Of a stretch of 64,000 nucleotides of DNA, positions 8,616 through 16,131 are shown in pieces. Both the position numbers and the translations under genes were made by a program. The notes under the pieces are model-generated. The model was given only the letters and a program-made list of their open reading frames with translations, had not been told where the DNA came from and did no database searches. The stretch covers positions 1,798,001-1,862,000 of the forward strand of contig NZ_CP041637.1 in assembly GCF_007197735.1 (NCBI RefSeq). The letters are read 5' to 3'. The DNA comes from Formosa sediminum (GTDB taxonomy: Bacteria > Bacteroidota > Bacteroidia > Flavobacteriales > Flavobacteriaceae). Numbering within the stretch: position 1 is the first letter of the stretch; each line of letters opens with the position of its first letter.

Positions 8616-9434
8616 ATGATAGAGTTTTTAGTCTTTATAAAATTAACTATTGCCATTACATTTGTTATTGGTTTATCTGTACTAGCAGAGCATGTAAGTC
8701 CAAAAGTTGCGGGTATCTTATCTGGATATCCTACAGGATCTGCAATTACATTGTTTTTTTTCGGATTGGAAGTAAGTCCAGATTATGCTGCTAAAAGTGC
8801 TGTTTTTAATATGGTTGGGCTCTCAGCATCTTTAACTTTTGTATATGCCTATTATATAGCATCTAAATATTTTAATAAATACAATATTATATTATCTTCT
8901 TTAAGTGCAATAGCCAGTTATTTTCTTGTGGTTTGGGTATTACATCACATTAAAATTAATACCTATATGGCTATTTTAATTCCAATACTTTTTTCATTTT
9001 TATATCTCTATCTTTTTAAAAATATTAAAGACATTAATATTACAAACAAAGCTAAACTTAGTTACAAAACGCTTTTTGTAAGAGCCTTTTTTGCGGCACT
9101 AATTATTTTGTTAATAACCAGTGTGCCAAAATTTGTTGGTCCAACTTGGGCGGGTTTATTTTCAGCCTTTCCTACAACATTATTTCCATTAATGTTAATT
9201 ATTCATATGACTTACTCTAAAGCTCATGTACACACAGTAATAAAAAATGTGCCAATAGGAATGTTTTCTTTAATTATTTATTCGCTAACCGTATCAATAG
9301 TTTATCCTATGTATGGTATTTATTGGGGAACTTTAATCTCTTTTGCTACAGCCACTTTATATTTGTTAATTTATAAAAAAGTAAGAAGTGTGATTGATAA
9401 ATTTAAATATGCAGTTAAAGTTAAATCCAAATAA
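8616..9434 (+). CDS. Polytopic membrane protein with two GlpM/DUF3147-like repeats
   Basis: 272 residues, about eight hydrophobic segments. Two halves carry the same signature: VSPKVAGILSGYPTGSAITLFF near residue 30 and FVGPTWAGLFSAFPTTLFPLML near residue 175. Each is followed by a polar turn and a long hydrophobic stretch. This pattern (AGLxSxFPT) resembles the short GlpM/DUF3147 membrane proteins, which have one copy, so this looks like an internal duplication and fusion. Function unknown; a transporter or export role is possible only by analogy. The gene stands alone. The start at 8616 is the only ATG in this frame ahead of the first membrane segment. Confidence 0.6.
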   Translation: MIEFLVFIKLTIAITFVIGLSVLAEHVSPKVAGILSGYPTGSAITLFFFGLEVSPDYAAKSAVFNMVGLSASLTFVYAYYIASKYFNKYNIILSSLSAIASYFLVVWVLHHIKINTYMAILIPILFSFLYLYLFKNIKDINITNKAKLSYKTLFVRAFFAALIILLITSVPKFVGPTWAGLFSAFPTTLFPLMLIIHMTYSKAHVHTVIKNVPIGMFSLIIYSLTVSIVYPMYGIYWGTLISFATATLYLLIYKKVRSVIDKFKYAVKVKSK

Positions 9435-9619
9435 AACTTACTTATTATTTAATTATACAGATCTTAAAAAATATTTTTTGCTTTTTTAGTAAAATCTTTC
9501 CTTTATAAAAACACTCTAAGTCTTATGTTTAAAACTGGACATAAAGATGGTGAAAAAATAATTAGTATATTTATATTAGGCATGTATGCCATTATTAATT
9601 AGAATATCTTGAGTAAAAC

Positions 9620-10033
9620 ATGAAAAGAATTCATTTTGATGAGATGAAAAAAGAATTTCGTATTGGAATTTTAATGCTCTCATTAGTATTAATAATTTTG
9701 GGTGTGTTTGAGATTTTTGAGTTTGAAGATTCAAAATTGAATAAGCGTCTTGTTATTCTCGGGTATATGCTTCAAATTTTATATTACAGTAAAATGTTTT
9801 GGTATAAAAATTATGTACAATGGAATACAAAAGGGGCACATATTAAAGTCAACTCATTTATCGGAAAATCATTGCGATTTAATCAAATAAAGACCACAGA
9901 AATTAATGATGAAAATTTGATTGTAACAAAAAAGAATGATAAAAGAATCATTATTAATCTAAATGGTATAGAAAAATTAGATACTCAAAAATTGTATAAA
10001 TTAATACTCAATCATTCTATGGTTTCATTTTAA
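9620..10033 (+). CDS. Small membrane protein with C-terminal PH-like domain
   Basis: 137 residues. Residues 14-31 and 44-62 are hydrophobic and probably form a membrane hairpin. The remaining 75 residues are polar with alternating beta-strand character (WNTKGAHIKVNSF, ENLIVTKKNDKRIIINL) ending in a helix (DTQKLYKLILNH). This resembles the bacterial membrane-anchored PH-domain proteins, but I do not recognise a specific family. A terminator follows at 10063-10091, separating it from the ACT-domain gene. Confidence 0.5.
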   Translation: MKRIHFDEMKKEFRIGILMLSLVLIILGVFEIFEFEDSKLNKRLVILGYMLQILYYSKMFWYKNYVQWNTKGAHIKVNSFIGKSLRFNQIKTTEINDENLIVTKKNDKRIIINLNGIEKLDTQKLYKLILNHSMVSF

Positions 10034-10062
10034 AGTATTATTCGATTGAGTGTATTTTGTCG

Positions 10063-10091
10063 AAACACTTTAGATTAAGTAGTGTTTTTTT
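10063..10091 (+). terminator. Intrinsic terminator after the small membrane protein gene
   Basis: Stem AAACACT / AGTGTTT (10063-10069 and 10081-10087) with an 11-base loop and a run of seven Ts. Confidence 0.65.
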
Positions 10092-10111
10092 ATCTAAATT
10101 ACAGATAACAC

Positions 10112-10510
10112 ATGGCTGGAGAAATAAACTTACGTAAATTAATAAGGCAAATGACTCCCATATTAAATCATGGCTATTACGTATTTGTTACAGTAAAAGA
10201 TGTTAGTGTAATTTCTAGGGAAGATACTATTTGTGAATTCAAGGAAAAAGAAGGAACCACTATTGTTATTGATAAAAACAAAGCAGATTCATTAGGTTTT
10301 AAATATGATTTTATCGCAGCTTGGATCACATTAAAAATACATTCTTCCTTAGAAGCTGTTGGATTAACAGCGGTGTTTTCTACCGAATTAGCCAAGCATG
10401 ATATAAGTTGTAACGTTATTGCAGGGTATTATCACGATCATATTTTTGTAGCTAAAGAAGATTCTAGTAAAGCCTTTAAAGTATTAACAAGTCTGTCTTT
10501 AAATTATTAG
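10112..10510 (+). CDS. ACT domain-containing protein
   Basis: 132 residues, all accounted for by two consecutive ACT-like modules: GYYVFVTVKDVS in the first half, then FIAAWITLKIHSSLEAVGLTAVFSTELAKHDISCNVIAGYYHDHIFV in the second, of which the end is a typical small-ligand-binding ACT unit. Free-standing ACT_3/ACT_7 proteins of this length are common and presumably bind an amino acid or similar effector. No enzyme domain is attached. It is convergent with the downstream unknown gene. Confidence 0.8.
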   Translation: MAGEINLRKLIRQMTPILNHGYYVFVTVKDVSVISREDTICEFKEKEGTTIVIDKNKADSLGFKYDFIAAWITLKIHSSLEAVGLTAVFSTELAKHDISCNVIAGYYHDHIFVAKEDSSKAFKVLTSLSLNY

Positions 10511-10527
10511 AGTATCAAATTTAATTC

Positions 10528-10552
10528 AAAGCAATACAATTAAGTTTGCTTT
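10528..10552. terminator. Bidirectional hairpin between convergent genes
   Basis: Stem AAAGCAA / TTGCTTT with an 11-base loop, followed on the plus strand by ATTTTTA. It lies between the ends of the ACT-domain gene and the minus-strand unknown gene. Confidence 0.5.
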
Positions 10553-10556
10553 ATTT

Positions 10557-10943
10557 TTAATCGGTTTTAGCTTGGACTACATTTTGAAATGTAGGAGCCT
10601 GTTCTGTAATACTTGCAGCCCCTTTTTTGTTAATTTTAAACGTAATATCTTTAGTTGTAGTAAATAAAATCACTGAGAAAAAAGAGGTTTTAAGATATGG
10701 TTTTAAAAATTCAAAGGCTTCATCTAAATTCATTTCCTTTTCCTCGTCTTCTGTTTCTTTAGATTGGTAACGTAATTTTACTAAAACTTTAATATCTATT
10801 TCTGAAGACAAAGGTCTAACAAAAATATTTTTCAAATTAGGTTTACCAATGGTTTTTGCCATCGTTAATTTAGCAAACGTGCCGTTTAGGCAACTTGCTT
10901 TTACCTGGTCCCAAAACAATACAAAATCTTCTTGATATGGCAT
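10557..10943 (-). CDS. Conserved hypothetical protein
   Basis: 128 residues, cytosolic, starting MPYQEDFVLFWDQV. A mixed alpha/beta protein with an acidic turn (ETEDEEKEMN) before a helix (LDEAFEFLKPYL) and two beta strands (FFSVILFTT, DITFKIN). I do not recognise the family. The upstream region carries the TTAGCAT heptamer array described separately; the nearest heptamer is 42 bases from this start codon. Confidence 0.55.
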   Translation of the reverse strand: MPYQEDFVLFWDQVKASCLNGTFAKLTMAKTIGKPNLKNIFVRPLSSEIDIKVLVKLRYQSKETEDEEKEMNLDEAFEFLKPYLKTSFFSVILFTTTKDITFKINKKGAASITEQAPTFQNVVQAKTD

Positions 10944-11516
10944 AAATTATAGATTAGTGAGCATATTATATTTGTGTTGCAAATTTAGCATTATTCTAAA
11001 GTTTTCTGTAAGGAATAGTACATAAATGCTAGATATAAAATACGCGCGTACAAATCTAGCTTAGCATAAAAGTTGGGCCGTTATTTGTTGGTGTAAATCA
11101 GAAAAAATTACAAGACTTTTATTTTAAATTTTATGCTAAAGAAACCATTTTTAATGCCCATTATGTGTAATTAGAGTTTCATTACAAATAGATTTGTCAA
11201 TTTACACATGTTAACACTATAAAGATATTGTTTAATACAGACGAGCTCTGTGTTTTTTATACTATAAATTTATTTTGTGCTGTGTATAAACAGGTTAAAG
11301 CAATATTAAATTATTACGTTATATTTTTTGTTGACCAAAATGATGTAAAAATATCTATTTCTTAATAATACTGCTTTAAAGTTGCCTTAAATAGATAAAA
11401 AAATTACAAATTAATAAAATTTAAGGCTTTTTAGTTTCAAAAAAATATTATAATTTTAGATTTTATTTATTTTTAGAATTTATTAAAATTACGAATTTAA
11501 ACTAATAGCCAAATTC
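10944..11516. other. Long divergent intergenic region with TTAGCAT heptamers and a CG-rich palindrome
   Basis: 573 bases between a minus-strand unknown gene and the LacI gene, with no convincing ORF. TTAGCAT occurs at 10985-10991 and 11061-11067, its complement ATGCTAA at 11133-11139, and a near copy ATGCTAG at 11026-11032. TTAGCATAAAA (11061-11071) and TTTTATGCTAA (11129-11139) form a perfect 11-base inverted repeat. TACGCGCGTA (11041-11050) is a perfect palindrome with three CpG steps in very AT-rich surroundings. The right half, 11160-11516, is simple AT-rich sequence with an ATGTGTAA/TTACACAT inverted pair (11163-11170, 11202-11209). Confidence 0.6.
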
Positions 11517-12533
11517 ATGAAAAAAACAACCTTAAAAGATATTGCAAAAGCATTAAATGTATCCGTTTCCACAGTATCTAAAGCACTTCATGATATTCCT
11601 GAAATTAGTGAAGAAACCCGTGTTTTAATTCAAAATTATGCGAAAGAAAAGAATTATAGACCTAATTATAATGCATTAAGTTTAAAAAATAAACGATCTA
11701 AAAGTATAGGTGTAATTATACCTAATATGCTCAATTATTTTTATATGCAGGTCTTACAAGGTATAGAAAAAGAAGCAGCAAGTCATGGGTATAGAATTAT
11801 GACGACCATTTCTAATGAATCTTACCAAAAAGAAGTTGAAATTATCGATATGTTATCTACTGGAAGTATTGATGGATTTTTACTTGCAATTTCTAAAGAA
11901 ACCGAAGAAAATGGCGCTTTTAGCCACTTTACTGATAGTGTTAAATTTGGGTTTCCTATAGTTATGTTTGATCGCGTATCTGAACATGTAGACTGTGATA
12001 AAATTATAACAGACGATTTAAATGCGTGTGCAGATGCGGTGAGTTATTTAGTAAAACAAGGCTGCAAACGTATCGCTTTTGTATCTCCTTTAAAAAGTTT
12101 AAGCATAGGGCGTTTGCGTTTTGAAGGCTATAAGAAAGGGTTAGAGCAAAACAACCTTCCGCTAGATTCTAACTTGGTTATTAACACAAATGAAGCTGAT
12201 TACAAGCAATACGATAAGATGATTAAACCGTTATTTGATCATGAAATTGACGGATTAATTTCTACAAATGAATCGTCTGCACTTTCTGCGATGAAATTAG
12301 CAAAAGAAAACGGTTATAAAATACCAGAAAATTTGGCAGTTATTTCTTTTGCTAATGGTATTCTAGCCAGAAACTCTCATCCAAGATTGACTTGTGTAAG
12401 TCAGCATGGTGAAATCATGGGCGCGGTAGCAGCTAAGAAACTAATCGATAAATTAGAGAAGCGAGACGATGCAAAATCTTACACAACTGAATTTATCGAA
12501 ACAGATATCGTAGTGCGTGATTCTACACGTTAG
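11517..12533 (+). CDS. LacI family DNA-binding transcriptional regulator
   Basis: 338 residues, typical LacI length. Helix-turn-helix at residues 3-24 (TLKDIAKALNVSVSTVSKAL), hinge region, then the periplasmic-binding-like core starting KSIGVIIPNMLNYFYMQVLQGIE. The C-terminal half contains the usual DGLISTNESSALSAMKLAKENG and LTCVSQHGEIMG segments. Regulators of this kind repress sugar catabolic or transport genes until a carbohydrate binds. No sugar operon adjoins it. The convergent MFS gene shares its last four bases, so co-regulation with that gene is possible but unproven. The upstream heptamer array could hold its operator. Confidence 0.92.
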   Translation: MKKTTLKDIAKALNVSVSTVSKALHDIPEISEETRVLIQNYAKEKNYRPNYNALSLKNKRSKSIGVIIPNMLNYFYMQVLQGIEKEAASHGYRIMTTISNESYQKEVEIIDMLSTGSIDGFLLAISKETEENGAFSHFTDSVKFGFPIVMFDRVSEHVDCDKIITDDLNACADAVSYLVKQGCKRIAFVSPLKSLSIGRLRFEGYKKGLEQNNLPLDSNLVINTNEADYKQYDKMIKPLFDHEIDGLISTNESSALSAMKLAKENGYKIPENLAVISFANGILARNSHPRLTCVSQHGEIMGAVAAKKLIDKLEKRDDAKSYTTEFIETDIVVRDSTR

Positions 12534-13753
12534 TTAATAGCGAATTGTTTGTCTTTTTTACGCATCATTCTCCATTTTAAGTAATATAAAATGCTAATGC
12601 ATACGATCATTATCACAATGGTTGTGTACCAAGTAAATTCATAACCGTATTTGTCTATTAAATGCATGCCCGAATTATGTGCAATAATGTGAGCAATAGA
12701 GAACGATATGCTATACAAGGCCATATATTCTCCTTGATTTCCTTTTTTTGCTCTTTCTAGAGCAAAAGCATTAGAGAATGGAAATGCAATCATTTCTCCA
12801 ACCGTCATACATAACATTCCTATAACCAATACGCCAGCCCAACTACTTAGGTTTAGAAAGATAAAACTTAATGCGGTAAGTAGGGCTCCGAAAATAACGA
12901 TTCCTGTTTTAGAATATAACGATTTTTCTAAGGTTTTAACTAATGGCATTTCTAATACAAAAATTAAAAATCCATTCATACCCATTAATAAACCAATTTC
13001 AAATTCAGATAAGTAAAACACTTCTTTGTAAAATAAAGGGACCGTAGAAAAGTATTGTAAAAAGGCCACACCAAACAGTAACATTGCAAATAAAAAGATA
13101 ATGTAATTTATATCTTTGTAAGCAGATTGCGGGTTTTTAATTACAATCTCGTCTGCAATTTTTACTTTTTTAGGATGTAATACATTTAGAAGTAAAATTC
13201 CTGCTAAAATACATGTTATCCCATCAACCCAAAATAATCCGCCGTAACTTAATGTCACTATAATTAATCCGCCAATAGCAGGTCCTGCAGAAAAACCAAG
13301 GTTAATTGCTAAACGTATTAAAGTTACAGAACGTACTTTATTTTCTTGTTTACTATATGCACTTAAAGCTACAAACATTGCAGGTCTAAACATATCGGCC
13401 ACTATCATTAATATAAAAACACCTAAGCAAATTGTTACAAATGTGGATAGAAATTGTAAGGCTACAAATAAAAATCCAGATGTCACTAAGCTAAAAACCA
13501 TCACTTTGTAAAAACCTAATTTGTCGGTTAGTTTACCGCCTAACCATGACCCAACAACAGAACCTCCACCAAAAGCACTCATAATCCACCCAACTTCAAT
13601 TAGACTAAAATGTAGGTTCTTGGTAAGATACAATGATAAAAAAGGAATAACCATAGTGCCAGCCCTATTTATTAAAGTGATAAAAGCTAACCACCATACT
13701 TCGGTAGATAAGCCTTTAAAGGTGTTTATGTAATTTTTAAATAGTGTTTTCAT
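12530..13753 (-). CDS. MFS transporter
   Basis: 407 residues, about twelve membrane segments. The loop between segments 2 and 3 carries the MFS signature as GSWLGGKLTDKLGFYKVM (G-x-x-x-D-K-x-G, near residues 68-85). The general appearance is of a drug or small-metabolite exporter of the MdtH/YceL type; the substrate cannot be read from sequence. The gene ends in a TTAG overlap with the LacI gene. Its start is preceded by an intrinsic terminator and a structured segment on the same strand (13772-13896), pointing to control by transcription attenuation. Confidence 0.88.
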   Translation of the reverse strand: MKTLFKNYINTFKGLSTEVWWLAFITLINRAGTMVIPFLSLYLTKNLHFSLIEVGWIMSAFGGGSVVGSWLGGKLTDKLGFYKVMVFSLVTSGFLFVALQFLSTFVTICLGVFILMIVADMFRPAMFVALSAYSKQENKVRSVTLIRLAINLGFSAGPAIGGLIIVTLSYGGLFWVDGITCILAGILLLNVLHPKKVKIADEIVIKNPQSAYKDINYIIFLFAMLLFGVAFLQYFSTVPLFYKEVFYLSEFEIGLLMGMNGFLIFVLEMPLVKTLEKSLYSKTGIVIFGALLTALSFIFLNLSSWAGVLVIGMLCMTVGEMIAFPFSNAFALERAKKGNQGEYMALYSISFSIAHIIAHNSGMHLIDKYGYEFTWYTTIVIMIVCISILYYLKWRMMRKKDKQFAIN

Positions 13754-13771
13754 TGGGTTTATTTTTGTTAG

Positions 13772-13816
13772 TGCAAAAAAAAAACGTCCAACTTAAAAGA
13801 TTATGTTGGACGTTTT
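13772..13816 (-). terminator. Intrinsic terminator in the leader of the MFS gene
   Basis: Perfect 12-bp stem AAAACGTCCAAC / GTTGGACGTTTT (13781-13792, 13805-13816), loop of 12, then ten consecutive Ts reading on the minus strand. It ends 18 bases before the MFS start codon, and the gene on the other side is transcribed away from it, so it cannot serve as an ordinary 3' terminator of either neighbour. Confidence 0.8.
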
Positions 13817-13830
13817 TATATAGTATTTTG

Positions 13831-13896
13831 AAAGTCTTATATATTACAAGTCCTGTATCTTAAGTAAGATAGGCGAGTACATTTGTAAGAGACTTT
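13831..13896 (-). promoter_or_regulatory. Candidate structured leader RNA (aptamer-like) upstream of MFS terminator
   Basis: Nested pairings: AAAGTCT with AGACTTT (13831-13837, 13890-13896), TTACAA with TTGTAA (13844-13849, 13883-13888), and an inner hairpin TATCTT / AAGATA (13856-13861, 13866-13871) with a four-base loop. A six-base bulge TATATA separates the outer two helices on one side. I cannot match it to a known riboswitch class. A small RNA ending at the downstream terminator is the alternative reading. Confidence 0.4.
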
Positions 13897-13978
13897 TAGG
13901 TTTAACACGATCGGAATATATTTTCTTATTCAAATCTAGATAAAAAAATGATAAGTTGTATTTTTGAAATTCAAATTT

Positions 13979-14596
13979 ATGGTAATGAAATCACTTTTAT
14001 ATTTAGCGTTATTATTTTGTATGTGTTCTTGTTTTCAGAAAAAAGAACCTTTAGTGGGAGATACGCCTTTTCAAATCGCGTTAAATTCTACATTTAAAGA
14101 TGCAAGTAAATCGCCCTTAAAAAAGAAAGATAGAAAAGTGTTTAAAGGGTTAGATTTTTTTGAAGTTGATTCTGCTTACATTGTACAAGCAACACTAAAA
14201 CATACACCAGATAGTACATTTTTTGAGATGCCAACAACTACAGACCGCATGTCTAAAGAACGTGTTTTTGGAATTGTAAAATTTAAAATTAAAGGAGAAG
14301 ACTTTGAACTTCAAATATACGAAAGTGAAGATTTGTTAGCAGAAGAAGGTTATGAAGATTATTTGTTTTTACCATTTTTAGATTTAACAAATGGCGACTC
14401 TACATATGGTGGAGGACGTTATATAGAGGTGCCTGTTAATAACAAAAAGACAGACAGTATTATTACAATAGATTTTAATACCGCGTTTAATCCATATTGT
14501 GCCTATAACGAGAAGTATTCTTGCCCGATTGTACCCCGAACAAATTTTTTAAATACAGAAATTAAAGCAGGAGTAAAGGCTTTTACAAAACACTAA
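13979..14596 (+). CDS. DUF1684 domain lipoprotein
   Basis: About 205 residues. The frame opens at a TTG (13964), but the ATG at 13979 or the one at 13985 (MKSLLYLALLFCMCSC) gives a proper lipoprotein signal ending in cysteine. The DUF1684 signature is complete: KERVFGIVKFKIKG, GGGRYIEVP, IDFNTAFNPYCAYNEKYSCP and the tail LNTEIKAGVKAF. The function of DUF1684 is unknown; the conserved NPYCAY..YSCP cysteines suggest a metal or disulfide site. TATTTTTG at 13959-13966 fits the TAnnTTTG promoter element and is 12 bases from the first ATG. Ends in an interlocking CTAA overlap with crcB. Confidence 0.87.
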   Translation: MVMKSLLYLALLFCMCSCFQKKEPLVGDTPFQIALNSTFKDASKSPLKKKDRKVFKGLDFFEVDSAYIVQATLKHTPDSTFFEMPTTTDRMSKERVFGIVKFKIKGEDFELQIYESEDLLAEEGYEDYLFLPFLDLTNGDSTYGGGRYIEVPVNNKKTDSIITIDFNTAFNPYCAYNEKYSCPIVPRTNFLNTEIKAGVKAFTKH

Positions 14597-14964
14597 AATT
14601 GTTTAATTAGGTAAACGCCTAGAAACACAGCAAGAAATCCGACTACAAATGTGGTAAAAGTATATAAGGTAAAGTTTAAAAAGTCTCCAGTTTTTAGAAA
14701 CACTTGATTTTCGTAAGCAAAGGTAGAAAACGTTGTTAAACCACCACAAAATCCTGTGGCGAGTAATAAGGTGTAATTATGAGACATGAGATGGTTTTTA
14801 TTTGCCAACCCTAATAGTATTCCAATAAGTAAACTGCCCAAAATATTTACTAAGAAAGTGCCATAAGGAATACCTGTATGTGCATCGTTTATATATTTAC
14901 TTATGGTATAGCGTAACACACTACCAAAACCTCCACCAATAAAAACTAAAACGACTTGTTTCAT
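14593..14964 (-). CDS. crcB: Fluoride ion exporter CrcB/Fluc
   Basis: 123 residues, four membrane helices, the standard length of the dual-topology Fluc channel that exports fluoride. Diagnostic motifs are present: GGGFGSVLRY near residue 11, GTFLVNILGSLLIG near residue 40, and GFCGGLTTFSTFAYE near residue 72, which contains the central sodium site and the phenylalanine box. One copy only, so it should form a homodimer. It is followed closely on the plus strand side by the DUF1684 gene end. I see no fluoride riboswitch in the 15 bases between it and the upstream SRPBCC gene, with which it is probably co-transcribed. Confidence 0.95.
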   Translation of the reverse strand: MKQVVLVFIGGGFGSVLRYTISKYINDAHTGIPYGTFLVNILGSLLIGILLGLANKNHLMSHNYTLLLATGFCGGLTTFSTFAYENQVFLKTGDFLNFTLYTFTTFVVGFLAVFLGVYLIKQF

Positions 14965-14979
14965 TTTTGAGTGTTGGTT

Positions 14980-16035
14980 TTAGGGATTGTTTGAAGGTAA
15001 TTTTAAGTTGGCATAACCTTGCTCAGTTGAATCTTGATCTGCTAAAGCGATGTAAATCTCAGTGACCCAATTTGCAGGGTTAACTTTATATTTGGGGTTA
15101 GTTATAAAACTTTCAAGCATTATATTACTTTTTGCTCGAGTTAAATCATTAGCACTTATATGTTTAAAAGCAGCATCCCAAGCTTTATCTAAATAATTAT
15201 AATCTCCTTTTAATGTTGTTTTAAGAGTTTTAAAAGCTGGGAGTAAACCGGTTAAAATTTTATCGTTGGTACTTATTACTTGAGTTGTTGTAGGAATACA
15301 ACAAGAAAAAGATACGGTATTGTTTTCAGGGTTCCAATCGTGATATAATACATAAGGAAAACCAGCCATTGGTATTTGATTTTCTTTAATATAATCTGTA
15401 ATATCAGACATCATCTGTTGTACTTTACTTTTGTAATTGTCTATAGAAGTTGTGGTTGTGTTATATAAATAATAACCGCCACTATGGTTGGTAACGCCAT
15501 TAATGGTTATGCTATACACTTTCATACTTTTAACTATAGCAGAGTCTAGTGCAACTAAACTTGTTTCAAACTTAGGAGCAAGATCTGTTTCTGGTGTGCC
15601 AAAAATGGCATAATATGCTTTTTTCTTAAAGGTTATATTTTTACTGCTCATACTAAGTGTTACCCGAGAAGTTTTAGGAGACACAGAGTCTATTTTCCAT
15701 TCTAATTCTGATTTAGGGTAATCGTGAAAAACTAAATCTTGTTGAATATGTGAAGGTTTAGATGATTGTTTAGTAGAGATTCTACCAATAGAATTGTCTT
15801 GTAGCCAAGTGTATTCTTTGCTATTGGAATTGGTGTCTGTTGTACTTGTTTTTTTCCAAGGGACCCAATTTGTCCAGTGTCTTAAATCGTTAATATAAGT
15901 ATATGCAACTTCTTGTGGAGCAGCAATAATTTTTGTTTTAGAAAAGCTTATTTCGTTAGGTTGAACAGCAATATAAATTGAAGAACCAATGAAGGCTATA
16001 AGAAGTAAAAATAGAATATATTTTGTGAATTTCAT
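14980..16035 (-). CDS. SRPBCC domain protein with C-terminal GyrI-like effector-binding domain
   Basis: 351 residues. An N-terminal membrane anchor (residues 4-25) is followed by a START/SRPBCC fold (KTKIIAAPQEVAYTYINDLRHWTNWVPWKK), the polyketide-cyclase type of hydrophobic-ligand-binding domain. From about residue 205 the sequence matches the GyrI/AraC effector-binding fold (GFPYVLYHDWNPENNTVSF, then TLKGDYNYLDKAWDAAFKHI). Both domains bind small molecules; fusion of the two with a membrane anchor is seen in Bacteroidota but without known ligand. It lies 15 bases upstream of crcB on the same strand. Confidence 0.8.
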   Translation of the reverse strand: MKFTKYILFLLLIAFIGSSIYIAVQPNEISFSKTKIIAAPQEVAYTYINDLRHWTNWVPWKKTSTTDTNSNSKEYTWLQDNSIGRISTKQSSKPSHIQQDLVFHDYPKSELEWKIDSVSPKTSRVTLSMSSKNITFKKKAYYAIFGTPETDLAPKFETSLVALDSAIVKSMKVYSITINGVTNHSGGYYLYNTTTTSIDNYKSKVQQMMSDITDYIKENQIPMAGFPYVLYHDWNPENNTVSFSCCIPTTTQVISTNDKILTGLLPAFKTLKTTLKGDYNYLDKAWDAAFKHISANDLTRAKSNIMLESFITNPKYKVNPANWVTEIYIALADQDSTEQGYANLKLPSNNP

Positions 16036-16131
16036 TGATGAAAAATTGTAATAATATCAAAGGTAAACAATTTTATATCAATTTTTTAATAAGGGTATTT
16101 CTTCTTTTTATTAGTGCTGTTTTTAGTCATT

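Noticed and set aside
9525-9602. Short ORF of 25 codons (MFKTGHKDGEKIISIFILG...)
   Set aside because: It has an ATG and stop and some hydrophobic character but no start signal or homology; too short to distinguish from chance in AT-rich DNA.
11028-11090. Pseudogene of an ABC ATPase in the LacI upstream region
   Set aside because: Only RPNFY matches the ABC gene; downstream translation diverges at once and there is no start or other motif.
14593-14979. Fluoride riboswitch ahead of crcB
   Set aside because: Only 15 bases separate crcB from the upstream SRPBCC gene, too short for the fluoride aptamer, and no match was seen.
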